DNA of 8,616 nt from Micavibrio sp. (GCA_027051315.1 JALTZE010000303.1:1-8616), one strand, 5' to 3'. Numbered from the stretch's first letter, positions 1 through 6,856 are shown. Notes: a model not told the origin generated them from the letters alone. Translations and numbers: made by a program.

Positions 1-369
1 TCTTTTTACAAGCTCAACGGTGATATTAAGAGCATCAGGAATACTTTTAAAAATGTAATCGACTAAACCTTTCTGGACATAAAGCTCTCTTATTTTTTTA
101 TCTACCGTTCCTGTTAATAAAAGTGTTGGAATGTTTTTACTTAAGAAATATTCAACAGCTGTTCCATCTTTTGCATCTGGTAAAACATAATCTACAAGAG
201 CAAGGGATATATTTTTATTATTTCTATATACTTCTACTGCATGTTTAAAAGAATCAGCAGATAAAACTTTAATACCTTCTATTTCAAGGAATTTTGTTAA
301 AGATTTTCTTATTACAGGGTCATCATCAACTACCAAAATAGATTTTTCAAGAAAATCTGTATTAACCAT
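1..369 (-). CDS. Receiver-domain (CheY-like) signalling protein, C-terminus cut off by window edge
   Basis: The 123 visible residues form one complete phosphoacceptor receiver domain. The acidic pocket is D15-D16-D17 after a hydrophobic strand (ILVV). The likely phosphorylation site is D60 in LVDYVLP, with conserved T86 in LLLTG and K108 in DYIFKS. The frame stays open to base 1, so an output domain lies outside the window. The DYIFKSIPDAL segment followed by ELVKR resembles, from memory, the first receiver of tandem receiver-GGDEF diguanylate cyclases; this is an inference. The ATG shares one base with the TAA of the preceding rpoB fragment (TAATG), and an AAGG about nine bases upstream could be its ribosome binding site, so translation may be coupled. 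All four Arg codons are AGA and the gene is visibly more AT-rich than rpoB. A signalling gene is not expected here, where rpoC normally follows. Receiver domain is sure; output function unknown. Confidence 0.88.
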   Translation of the reverse strand, partial: MVNTDFLEKSILVVDDDPVIRKSLTKFLEIEGIKVLSADSFKHAVEVYRNNKNISLALVDYVLPDAKDGTAVEYFLSKNIPTLLLTGTVDKKIRELYVQKGLVDYIFKSIPDALNITVELVKR

Positions 370-3300
370 TACTCTACGCCTTGCACCTTCCTAATTCTTT
401 TTGCAAGTTCTCTAATTGCTTCTATTTCAGACATAGAAGCTTCATCTTCAATTGCTATTTGCCTCCAGATGCCACGTTTTTCAATTGAATAAAGAGATTC
501 TTTTGTTATTTCATCACCTTTTTTAAGACCACATCCTTTTGGAGCAGAAGCAATTTTTTTACCAATTAAGATATCTTCTAAATGTGAGTAGAAACCATCT
601 TCAAGAATCTTTCTTTCATCATCACGGTCTTTTGCAAGCCTTTCGATTTCCTCTTGCTCAATTGATAAAGCACGAACATCTTTATCAACACCACGACGAT
701 TAAATACACGAACTTCAACAACTGTACCAGCAACTCCTGGTGGAAGACGAAGAGATGAATCTTTAACATCAGCAGCTTTTTCACCAAATATTGCTCTTAG
801 AAGTTTTTCTTCTGGCGTTACTGGACTTTCACCTTTTGGTGTTACCTTACCAACAAGAATATCACCTGGATGAACTTCCGCACCTATATGAACAATACCT
901 GATTCATCAAGATGCTTAAGTGCTTCTTCACCAACATTAGGTATATCGCGTGTTATTTCCTCTTGACCCAATTTAGTATCACGAGCCATAACATCGAATT
1001 CTTCGATATGGATAGATGTATAAACATCATCGCGCACTATTCTTTCTGATATAAGTATTGAATCCTCAAAGTTATATCCATTCCATGGCATAAACGCCAC
1101 AAGAACATTTTTACCAAGAGCCAATTCACCAAGGTCAGTAGATGGACCATCAGCTATGATATCACCAGCTTTTACTTCATCACCTACTTTTACAAGAGGC
1201 TTTTGATTTATACATGTATCCTGATTAGAACGCTGGAATTTGCGTAGCTTATATATATCTACTGTTGCTGCGTTCTCACCAAGCTGTTCAGTTGTACGAA
1301 CAACTATTCTTTGGGCATCAACTTTTGTAACAACACCGTCACGATTTGCGGTTATAGCGGCGCCAGAATCCCTTGCAACTGTAGCTTCCATACCTGTACC
1401 AACTATCGGAGCATCAGATTTTACAAGAGGAACAGCCTGACGCATCATGTTTGACCCCATCAATGCACGGTTAGCATCGTCATTTTCAAGGAATGGAATC
1501 AATGAAGCAGCAACAGAAACCATTTGTTTTGGTGACACATCAATAAATTCGATTTGCTCAGGTGTTGCTTGTATATTTTCACCAGCCTGACGACAGGAAA
1601 CCAAGTCATTAACAAATTTTCCCTGCTTATCAAGTACAGAGTTAGCCTGCGCTATTATATATCTAGCCTCTTCCATTGCAGACATGTAAACAACTTCATC
1701 AGTAGCTTTACCGTCAACAACTTTTCTATAAGGGCTTTCTATAAATCCATACTGATTCACCCTTGCAAAAGTTGAAAGTGAATTGATAAGACCAATATTT
1801 GGCCCTTCTGGAGTTTCAATAGGACATATACGACCATAATGTGTTGGATGAACATCTCGCACCTCAAAACCAGCACGCTCACGTGTAAGACCACCCGGTC
1901 CTAAAGCAGAAAGACGGCGCTTATGCGTTACTTCGGAAAGAGGGTTAGTTTGGTCCATAAATTGTGAAAGCTGTGATGAACCAAAAAATTCACGCACAGA
2001 AGCTTGAAGTGGTTTAGAATTTATAAGGTCATGAGGCATATATGTATCAATCTCAACCGATGACATACGCTCTTTGATAGCGCGTTCCATACGCATCAAG
2101 CCAACACGTATTTGGTTTTCCATCAATTCACCAACCGAACGTACACGACGATTACCAAGATTATCGATATCGTCAACCTCACCTTTACCATCTTTTAAGC
2201 CAACAAGATATTTTACAATAGCAAGTATATCAGCCTTACAAAGAATACGGAACTGGTCATCAGCATCAAGATTAAGTCTTGCGTTCATTTTAACACGACC
2301 AACAGATGATAAATCATAACGTTCCGGGTCAAAGAATAAAGAATCAAATAATTCTTGAGCAGATTCAACTGTTGGTGGTTCACCTGGACGCATAACCCTA
2401 TATATATCAAGAAGGGCTTCTTCACGACAGCTTGATTTGTCTATCATTAGAGTGTTTCTTATATACGGACCTACATTAATGTGGTCGATAGCAAGAATCT
2501 CTAGCTCTTGGATATTTAACTCTCTAATTTTTTCTATATCTTCAGGTAAAAGCTCATGACCTGCATCAAATATCACAGAACCATCTTCATCCACCATATC
2601 AGATGCCAGATAGTTACCTACAACATATTCATCAGAAAGAAGAATCTCTTCCAACCCTTCTTCTTTTAATTTATTAGCTTTTCTTGGAGTTATTTTAGTA
2701 CCAGCTTCTATAACTACCTTATTTGTTTTTGCGTCAACTATATCAAATGCCAATTTTGCTCCGCGAAATCTTTCGGCATCGAACGGTATTTTCCAACCAT
2801 TATCTGTAATTGTATAAACCAGCTTATCATAGAAAGTAGAAAGAATTTCTTCGGAATCCATTCCAGAAACCATCAAAGGATCAAGCTCTTCGTCGCTATC
2901 CTTCATAGATTTTTTATACTCTTCTGTCGCAGCAGAATCCAATGCGCGCAAAAATGTAGTAGCTGGAAGCTTACGACGACGGTCAATACGCACATAAACA
3001 TTATCTTTTGCATCAAATTCAAAATCAAGCCATGAACCACGATAAGGAATTACACGTGCAGAGAATAAATATTTACCTGAGGCATGAGTTTTACCACCAT
3101 CATGGTCAAAAAACACCCCTGGTGAACGATGCATTTGCGATACAATTACACGCTCTGTTCCATTTACAACGAATGTACCATTTTCTGTCATTAATGGCAT
3201 ATCTACCATATACACATCTTGCTCTTTGATATCACGAATTGAACGAAGACCCGTTTCTTCATCAACATCAAATACAGAAAGACGAAGAGTAACACGCAAA

Positions 3301-3626
3301 GGTGCTGCGTATGTTAATCCTCTTTGCTGACATTCCTCAACATCATATTTAGGCTCTTCAAGCTCATATTTAACAAAATCAATTTCCGCACGGTCGGAAA
3401 AATCCTTAATTGGGAAACTTGATGTAAGAACTTCTTGGAGCCCTTGCATCTTACGCTCCTCAGCTTTTACTTTTGTTTGCAAAAACTGTTCTTCAGAATT
3501 TTTCTGAACCTCAATTAAGTTAGGAGTTGATATAACTTCTCTGATTTTACCATAAGAGCGTCTAGCTCTTTTTCTTTCGGTGTAACTTCTATTATTATCT
3601 TGCTGGATAGCTTTTTTTGCGCTCAT
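369..3626 (-). CDS. rpoB: RNA polymerase beta subunit, N-terminal 1085 residues only (C-terminal part absent)
   Basis: This is the beta subunit of RNA polymerase up to the middle of dispensable region II. From the ATG start, protrusion and lobe regions come first. The rifampicin region follows, with D558, H568 and S573 all of the sensitive type, then [17 protein letters not shown]. The NFEDS motif (E854, D855) and the flap around 910-933 (VGKVTPKGE, then [19 protein letters not shown]) are intact. Recognisable similarity runs to about EIEAIR near residue 1072, and the last dozen residues are unclear. Full-length homologues have roughly 1340-1390 residues. Everything after this point is missing, including KMAGRHGNKG with the two active-site lysines (E. 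coli K1065, K1073) and the C-terminal segment that contacts beta prime. No other frame downstream continues it. The start is the ATG at 3626, because a strong AGGTGAGAG lies eight bases upstream; a GTG at 3638 is inside that site. The stop overlaps the receiver gene. Confidence 0.93.
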   Translation of the reverse strand: MSAKKAIQQDNNRSYTERKRARRSYGKIREVISTPNLIEVQKNSEEQFLQTKVKAEERKMQGLQEVLTSSFPIKDFSDRAEIDFVKYELEEPKYDVEECQQRGLTYAAPLRVTLRLSVFDVDEETGLRSIRDIKEQDVYMVDMPLMTENGTFVVNGTERVIVSQMHRSPGVFFDHDGGKTHASGKYLFSARVIPYRGSWLDFEFDAKDNVYVRIDRRRKLPATTFLRALDSAATEEYKKSMKDSDEELDPLMVSGMDSEEILSTFYDKLVYTITDNGWKIPFDAERFRGAKLAFDIVDAKTNKVVIEAGTKITPRKANKLKEEGLEEILLSDEYVVGNYLASDMVDEDGSVIFDAGHELLPEDIEKIRELNIQELEILAIDHINVGPYIRNTLMIDKSSCREEALLDIYRVMRPGEPPTVESAQELFDSLFFDPERYDLSSVGRVKMNARLNLDADDQFRILCKADILAIVKYLVGLKDGKGEVDDIDNLGNRRVRSVGELMENQIRVGLMRMERAIKERMSSVEIDTYMPHDLINSKPLQASVREFFGSSQLSQFMDQTNPLSEVTHKRRLSALGPGGLTRERAGFEVRDVHPTHYGRICPIETPEGPNIGLINSLSTFARVNQYGFIESPYRKVVDGKATDEVVYMSAMEEARYIIAQANSVLDKQGKFVNDLVSCRQAGENIQATPEQIEFIDVSPKQMVSVAASLIPFLENDDANRALMGSNMMRQAVPLVKSDAPIVGTGMEATVARDSGAAITANRDGVVTKVDAQRIVVRTTEQLGENAATVDIYKLRKFQRSNQDTCINQKPLVKVGDEVKAGDIIADGPSTDLGELALGKNVLVAFMPWNGYNFEDSILISERIVRDDVYTSIHIEEFDVMARDTKLGQEEITRDIPNVGEEALKHLDESGIVHIGAEVHPGDILVGKVTPKGESPVTPEEKLLRAIFGEKAADVKDSSLRLPPGVAGTVVEVRVFNRRGVDKDVRALSIEQEEIERLAKDRDDERKILEDGFYSHLEDILIGKKIASAPKGCGLKKGDEITKESLYSIEKRGIWRQIAIEDEASMSEIEAIRELAKRIRKVQGVE

Positions 3627-3631
3627 TGCCA

Positions 3632-3640
3632 CTCTCACCT
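3632..3640 (-). promoter_or_regulatory. Ribosome binding site of rpoB (decides the start codon)
   Basis: The transcript reads AGGTGAGAG here, matching the anti-Shine-Dalgarno complement AGGAGGTGA well. Its AGGTGA core ends eight bases before the ATG at 3626. The in-frame GTG at 3638 lies within the motif and so cannot be the start. The protein therefore begins MSAKKAIQQ. Confidence 0.8.
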
Positions 3641-3723
3641 ACATTGCCTATTAAGGCGTTAAAAATCTTTAAATTCAAATTAAATATATGCAATTTTGCA
3701 TTAATATATATAAACGCAAAAAC

Positions 3724-3751
3724 CTCCCTTTTAAATACAAAAAAAAGGAAG
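3724..3751 (-). other. Hairpin in the rpoB leader, terminator-like
   Basis: In the transcript, CUUCCUUUU (3751-3743) pairs with AAAAGGGAG (3732-3724) over nine positions, one of them a G-U pair, around a 10-base U-rich loop. One G and then five U follow. It lies about 100 bases before the rpoB start. The stem is mostly A-U, so it could be a weak attenuator or an RNA processing site. The rest of the 340-base rplL-rpoB gap is AT-rich, and no supported gene or convincing promoter was found in it. Confidence 0.4.
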
Positions 3752-3852
3752 CAATGATACACGTCAATAATAATTAACAAAATCCATATATGTAATGCCT
3801 TTTCCATTAGAAAAGCTAGTAACCATAATTTCCCTAAAAGGAATCTGGAACA

Positions 3853-3908
3853 GTGATTGAGGGTTTTATACGAAGAAAGACCAATTGTCTATATAAAAAT
3901 TCAATCAC
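3853..3908 (-). repeat. Inverted repeat in the rplL-rpoB intergenic leader
   Basis: There is a perfect 8-base inverted repeat, GTGATTGA (3853-3860) and TCAATCAC (3901-3908), enclosing 40 bases that include the palindrome CAATTG. It starts just past the post-rplL terminator on the transcript. It could form a long-loop hairpin in read-through RNA, a place where RNase III-like processing would be plausible. Function is an inference. Confidence 0.35.
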
Positions 3909-3910
3909 AC

Positions 3911-3954
3911 ACAAAAAAATTTCGGAAGCAGTATTATGACCACCTCCGAAATTT
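3911..3954 (-). terminator. Intrinsic terminator or attenuator after rplL
   Basis: In the transcript a perfect 10-bp stem, AAATTTCGGA (3954-3945) with TCCGAAATTT (3926-3917), can be extended by a G-U and a G-C pair around a roughly 14-base loop. Seven U run from the stem's end into the tail before the first G. It begins 13 bases after the rplL stop codon. The E. coli cluster has a partial attenuator in the same gap, setting the ratio of stalk protein to polymerase; the same role is inferred here, because no clear promoter for rpoB is visible downstream. Confidence 0.72.
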
Positions 3955-3966
3955 ATAAAAACAAAC

Positions 3967-4341
3967 TTATTTAAGTTCGATTTTAGCACCAACAGCTTCA
4001 AGCTTAGATTTAATCTCTTCAGCTTCATCTTTTGTAGCGCCTTCTTTAACAGCTTTACCGCCTGCTTCAACAAGCTCTTTTGCTTCTTTTAGCCCAAGAC
4101 CTGTAATAGCACGAACTTCTTTAATCACATTGATTTTTTGTCCACCTGCTTCAACAAGAACAACATCAAATGAATCTTTTGCAGCAGCAGATTCACCTTC
4201 CGCAGCACCTACAGCAGCCACAGCAACTGGAGCAGCAGCAGTAACGCCCCACTTTTCTTCTAACATTTTTGAAAGTTCAGCAGCTTCCATCACTGTAAGT
4301 TCTGAAAGTTGTTCAACAATTTTTTCTAAATCAGCAGCCAT
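3967..4341 (-). CDS. rplL: 50S ribosomal protein L7/L12
   Basis: This is the 124-residue acidic stalk protein, which recruits and stimulates translational GTPases on the 50S subunit and is present as dimers bound to L10. Residues 1-32 form the N-terminal dimerisation helices ([19 protein letters not shown]). About 34-54 is the flexible Ala-rich hinge ([17 protein letters not shown]). About 56-124 is the globular factor-binding domain, with [20 protein letters not shown] and the terminal AVGAKIELK typical of the family. Length is normal. The start ATG is preceded by AGGAG about six bases upstream. It follows rplJ by 63 bases and is followed directly by a terminator/attenuator, so it should be the most abundant product of this unit, as expected for a multi-copy stalk protein. 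Confidence 0.98.
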   Translation of the reverse strand: MAADLEKIVEQLSELTVMEAAELSKMLEEKWGVTAAAPVAVAAVGAAEGESAAAKDSFDVVLVEAGGQKINVIKEVRAITGLGLKEAKELVEAGGKAVKEGATKDEAEEIKSKLEAVGAKIELK

Positions 4342-4376
4342 TTTATTCTCCTATATATAACTGATTATTAGTATTT

Positions 4377-4390
4377 TTCCGTTGCCGGAA
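4377..4390 (-). other. Small GNRA-tetraloop hairpin between rplJ and rplL
   Basis: The transcript reads UUCCG-GCAA-CGGAA, a perfect five-base-pair stem closed by a GCAA tetraloop of the GNRA type, followed by AAAA rather than U. It begins about 15 bases past the rplJ stop and ends about 35 bases before the rplL start. It is not a terminator. RNA stabilisation, a protein contact or chance are all possible. Confidence 0.4.
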
Positions 4391-4404
4391 CGACCTTGTA
4401 GTAA

Positions 4405-4917
4405 TTACTCTTTTTCTCCGTAAGCTTTGGTAACTCCAACCATATTTTGAGCAGGAGCTTGCAATACACGAGCAATATTTTGTGCAGGTGTTTGCAGTAT
4501 ACCAACGATTTTACCGCGAAGTTCATCAAGTGATGGCATTTTAGCGAGAGCCTCAACACCAGCCTTATCAAGAACAGTTGCGCCCATTGCACCGCCCATG
4601 ATAATGAGCTTTTCATTATCTTTGGCGAATTCATAGACAGCCTTTGCAGCAGCTACTGGATCTTGTGAAGTAGCAATACCAACAGGCCCTTGGAAAAGTT
4701 CTGAAATACCTTCAAAATTAGAACCATCAAGAGCAAGCTTCATCAAAGTATTTTTTGTTACTTTAAATCCATCTGCACCTGCTTCGCGTAATTTCGAACG
4801 AAGTTCAGTCATTTCAGCAACGGTCAAGCCTGAATATTGAGCAACAACAACTGTTTCGCTGTTCTCAATGCGTTGTTTGAGATTTTCAATCTCTGTAGCT
4901 TTTTGTTCGCGATTCAC
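4405..4917 (-). CDS. rplJ: 50S ribosomal protein L10
   Basis: L10 is the 170-residue base of the ribosomal stalk: its N-terminal domain binds 23S rRNA beside L11 and its C-terminal helix carries L7/L12 dimers. Visible hallmarks are VVVAQYSGLTVAEMTELRSK near 23-42, the K-NTL motif after FKVTK (about 52-58) and the GPVGIA segment. The C-terminal helix shows an 11-residue repeat, LQTPAQNI (141-148) and LQAPAQNM (152-159), as expected for successive L12 docking sites. The start is a GTG at 4917 with GGAG six bases upstream; no better start is present. It is transcribed from its own promoter near 5106-5134 through a structured leader. In most relatives rplA lies directly upstream; here a foreign-looking plus-strand gene separates them. 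Confidence 0.97.
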   Translation of the reverse strand: MNREQKATEIENLKQRIENSETVVVAQYSGLTVAEMTELRSKLREAGADGFKVTKNTLMKLALDGSNFEGISELFQGPVGIATSQDPVAAAKAVYEFAKDNEKLIIMGGAMGATVLDKAGVEALAKMPSLDELRGKIVGILQTPAQNIARVLQAPAQNMVGVTKAYGEKE

Positions 4918-5012
4918 GACTCTCTCCGTTTAATTTGCTTTACTCATCAAAAAAAGAATCATAAAGCGGACCAACAAAAGCCTGACCTTAACTTAAAATA
5001 TATAGGGAAACA

Positions 5013-5046
5013 TACATATAAATATGTAATAAAAGATAAAATCTTT
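5013..5046 (-). other. Two AT-rich hairpins in the rplJ leader
   Basis: Two perfect inverted repeats stand in tandem downstream of the L10-binding structure. AAAGAT/ATCTTT (5032-5046) has a three-base loop. TACATAT/ATATGTA (5013-5028) has a two-base loop. Both are made almost only of A-U pairs, so stability is modest. They may be part of an attenuation switch or simple AT-rich folding; the first is followed by U-rich sequence. Confidence 0.3.
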
Positions 5047-5061
5047 GCTTCACACTATCTA

Positions 5062-5094
5062 TACAGGACTTACTTGCCTGTAGTCTTGGACAGG
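5062..5094 (-). promoter_or_regulatory. L10 leader: autoregulatory RNA structure upstream of rplJ
   Basis: The transcript reads CCUGU (5094-5090), then CCAAGACU, then ACAGG, a nine-base spacer and CCUGUA (5067-5062). The middle arm can pair with either side: CCUGU/ACAGG (5 bp) or UACAGG/CCUGUA (6 bp). The CAAGAC bulge followed by ACAGG and then AAGUCCUGU resembles, from memory, the kink-turn core of the conserved L10 leader that binds the L10-(L12)n complex to repress its own operon. It lies a few bases after the predicted transcription start. Its match to the known RNA family has not been computed. Confidence 0.68.
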
Positions 5095-5113
5095 AAACTG
5101 AGCCGTTTATAAT
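5086..5113 (+). promoter_or_regulatory. Predicted promoter of the plus-strand PLP enzyme gene
   Basis: The -35 candidate TTGGAC (5086-5091) matches consensus only in its first three bases. It is 16 bases from a perfect -10 box TATAAT (5108-5113). Transcription would begin near 5120, about 40 bases before the gene. The -10 shares bases 5108-5111 with the -10 of the opposing rplJ promoter, and its -35 lies in DNA encoding the L10 leader, so the two promoters cannot be used at the same time on one DNA molecule. Confidence 0.45.
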
Positions 5114-5134
5114 TAAGAGGAGGACTTGAGTCAA
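5106..5134 (-). promoter_or_regulatory. Strong sigma-70-type promoter of rplJ-rplL
   Basis: On the minus strand TTGACT (5134-5129) is followed by exactly 17 bases and TATAAA (5111-5106). These match the consensus at five of six positions in each box with ideal spacing. Transcription should start near 5099, giving a leader of about 180 bases that opens with the L10-binding structure. It supplies the promoter that rplJ needs here, since the rplK-rplA transcript is terminated on the other side of the inserted gene. Confidence 0.75.
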
Positions 5135-5160
5135 GAAAATAATTAGTTTATATCTGCCAA

Positions 5161-6057
5161 ATGATTAATTTAGATAATATATATGCACCAATTCAAGAAA
5201 TAGAAGCCGTAAGTGGAGTGAGTCTATTTATAAAAAGGGAAGACCTTAATCATCATGAAATAATGGGAAATAAGCTACGTAAACTTAAATATAATCTGAT
5301 TAGAGCAAAAGAACTTAATTTTTCTTCGTTACTTAGTTTTGGAGGAGCCTACTCCAACCATATTCTTGCCTTATCCGCCGCAGGGAGAATTTATGGTTTT
5401 AAAACTATTGGAATAATAAGAGGGGAAGAATTAAAAAATAAAGAGCTTAATTTTGTTCTTAGCCAAGCAAAACAAAATGGCATGGAATTTTATTTTGTTT
5501 CTAGAGAAGAATATAAAAGAAAGAATGAAGCTGAATTTATAGAAAAATTACGAAATAAATTTGAAAATTCTTATATAGTTCCCGAAGGTGGAAGCAATGA
5601 TTTAGCGATTAAGGGAGCTGCGGAAATAGTTTTTGATATAGATGAGCATTATGATGTTATTGCTTGCGCTTGTGGCACAGGTGGAACAGTTGCTGGAATT
5701 ATCAAGGGGATATATGAACGCGATTTGTTTGATGCAAAAATTATTGGTTTTCCTGTTCTTAAGGGAGGAGAATTTATTGTTGATGAAATAAAAAGATTTT
5801 TACCAAAAGAAGTTTATTCCAAAGTTAATTGGGAAATAAACAGCAATTATCATTTTGGAGGTTACGGAAAAACCAAGCCTGAATTAATAGAATTTATAAG
5901 AAGATTTAAAAATAAGAATAATATAAATCTTGATTACATATATACAGGAAAAATGATGTACGGGATTTATGATTTAGTAAAATCCAACAAACTAGGTAAA
6001 GCAAAAAAAATTCTAGTTATTCATACTGGGGGCACACAAACCGCCATTGTTAAATAG
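5161..6057 (+). CDS. PLP-dependent enzyme of the ACC deaminase / D-cysteine desulfhydrase family, probably D-cysteine desulfhydrase type
   Basis: This 298-residue fold-type II PLP enzyme has the PLP lysine at K38 (GNKLRK), S65-N66-H67 in FGGAYSNH, the substrate-side PEGGSN at 141-146 and the phosphate-binding loop GTGGT at 172-176. True ACC deaminases carry Glu and Leu at two specificity positions (E295 and L322 in the Pseudomonas enzyme). Here they are T262 (YTGK) and T289 (HTGG), as in D-cysteine desulfhydrases, which make pyruvate, sulfide and ammonia from D-cysteine. Activity is inferred. The KREDL, LKYNL, LKGGEF and YHFGGYGK segments recall Bacteroidota homologues, and nine of twelve Arg codons are AGA/AGG, so transfer is likely. 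It sits alone, opposite to the ribosomal genes, between rplA and rplJ. An in-frame stop at 5140 and no ATG/GTG/TTG in between leave ATG 5161 as the start, although no clear ribosome binding site precedes it. Confidence 0.9.
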   Translation: MINLDNIYAPIQEIEAVSGVSLFIKREDLNHHEIMGNKLRKLKYNLIRAKELNFSSLLSFGGAYSNHILALSAAGRIYGFKTIGIIRGEELKNKELNFVLSQAKQNGMEFYFVSREEYKRKNEAEFIEKLRNKFENSYIVPEGGSNDLAIKGAAEIVFDIDEHYDVIACACGTGGTVAGIIKGIYERDLFDAKIIGFPVLKGGEFIVDEIKRFLPKEVYSKVNWEINSNYHFGGYGKTKPELIEFIRRFKNKNNINLDYIYTGKMMYGIYDLVKSNKLGKAKKILVIHTGGTQTAIVK

Positions 6058-6090
6058 CTATACATAAAAACATCATAACCATAAAATAAG

Positions 6091-6113
6091 AAAAGCCCCT
6101 TTTCGGGGCTTTT
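6091..6113. terminator. Bidirectional intrinsic terminator between convergent genes
   Basis: A perfect 9-bp stem, AAAAGCCCC (6091-6099) with GGGGCTTTT (6105-6113), encloses a 5-base loop. It is GC-rich at the top and A/T-rich at the foot, so it ends in U on either strand. It begins 33 bases after the PLP enzyme gene's stop and lies 27 bases beyond the rplA stop in the other direction. It should end both transcripts, so the rplK-rplA message does not reach rplJ. Confidence 0.9.
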
Positions 6114-6140
6114 GGAATTTTTATATTTTACTTATATTAC

Positions 6141-6854
6141 CTAAAATGAAGCAACCAATGAAGAAATATTAAGTTTCATACCTGGTCCCATTGTTGAGGA
6201 AATAGATACTTTTTGGATAAATGTTCCTTTTATTCCTGATGGTCTTGCTTTTTGAATAGCATTTACAAAATATCTTACATTTTCAACTATTTGCTCTTCA
6301 GTAAAGCTTGCTTTACCAACACCAGCATGAATAATACCAGCTTTTTCGGCACGGAATTCAATTGCTCCACCTTTTGCTGATTCAATAGCTTTTTTAACAT
6401 CAGGGGTTACTGTACCAAGTTTTGGATTTGGCATAAGTCCCTTAGGCCCTAGAGTCTTACCAAGACGACCAAGAACAGGCATCATATCAGGAGTTGCAAT
6501 ACAGCGGTCAATTCCATTTAGGCTTAATTCACCTTTTTGGATTTTTTCTGCAAGGTCTTCTGCTCCTACATGGTCTGCACCTGCTGCTTGCGCTTCTTTT
6601 GCTTTTTCATCACGGGCAAAAACCATAACTGTTACAGATTTACCTGTACCATTTGGAAGCTCTGTCATACCGCGGACAACCTGGTCTGCATGACGAACAT
6701 CGGCACTTGTATTTATTGAAATATCAATTGTCTGGTCAAATTTATAATTTGAAGACAAATCTTTTAATATTTTTACTGCTTCTTCTGCTGTGTAGAATTT
6801 TTCTCTATCTACCGCTTCCATAGCTTTTTTAGCGTTTTTTGAATATTTAGCCAT
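6141..6854 (-). CDS. rplA: 50S ribosomal protein L1
   Basis: L1 is the 237-residue protein of the mobile L1 stalk near the ribosomal E site. In many bacteria it also represses its own L11 operon by binding the mRNA leader. Family hallmarks include an N-terminal AKYSKNAKKAMEAVD, SINTSADVRHADQVVRG, the domain II segment GRLGKTLGPKGLMPNPK, GAIEFRAEKAGIIHAGVGK and the C-terminal STMGPGMKLN. Length is normal. The start ATG lies two bases after the rplK stop. Its GGAGGG ribosome binding site, six bases upstream, overlaps the last codons of rplK, so translation of the pair is probably coupled. Its transcript ends at the bidirectional terminator just downstream rather than running into rplJ, unlike the usual rplKAJL arrangement. 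Confidence 0.98.
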   Translation of the reverse strand: MAKYSKNAKKAMEAVDREKFYTAEEAVKILKDLSSNYKFDQTIDISINTSADVRHADQVVRGMTELPNGTGKSVTVMVFARDEKAKEAQAAGADHVGAEDLAEKIQKGELSLNGIDRCIATPDMMPVLGRLGKTLGPKGLMPNPKLGTVTPDVKKAIESAKGGAIEFRAEKAGIIHAGVGKASFTEEQIVENVRYFVNAIQKARPSGIKGTFIQKVSISSTMGPGMKLNISSLVASF

Positions 6855-6856
6855 GA

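Noticed and set aside
369..400. Split-intein boundary at the end of the rpoB fragment
   Set aside because: There is no Cys/Ser-led intein start or intein motif; the frame stops only about a dozen residues after the last recognisable beta sequence.
300..420. A simple frameshift as the cause of the rpoB truncation
   Set aside because: All frames past the stop were considered. The downstream sequence encodes a coherent receiver domain to the window edge, and none encodes the missing beta segment.
1930..2020. Rifampicin-resistance changes in rpoB
   Set aside because: The contact residues read as sensitive type (D558, H568, R and S573 present). The Thr in MDQTNP looks like ordinary lineage variation.
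1240..3229. Several plus-strand open frames of 66-81 codons inside rpoB
   Set aside because: All lie antisense to strongly conserved rpoB codons and show no recognisable protein features.
3750..3765. TTGACG on the minus strand as a -35 box for rpoB
   Set aside because: No acceptable -10 box lies 16-18 bases downstream; that spot is a run of T.
3595..3807. Same-strand open frame of 70 codons in the rpoB leader, hydrophobic at its start, overlapping the rpoB start
   Set aside because: There is no ribosome binding site before its ATG. The hydrophobic residues come from AT-rich codons, and its end runs out of frame into rpoB. It is better explained as leader sequence.
4837..5112. Plus-strand open frame of 91 codons opposite the rplJ start and leader
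   Set aside because: It is antisense to the 5' end of rplJ and the L10 leader, with no family resemblance, biased composition and no ribosome binding site.
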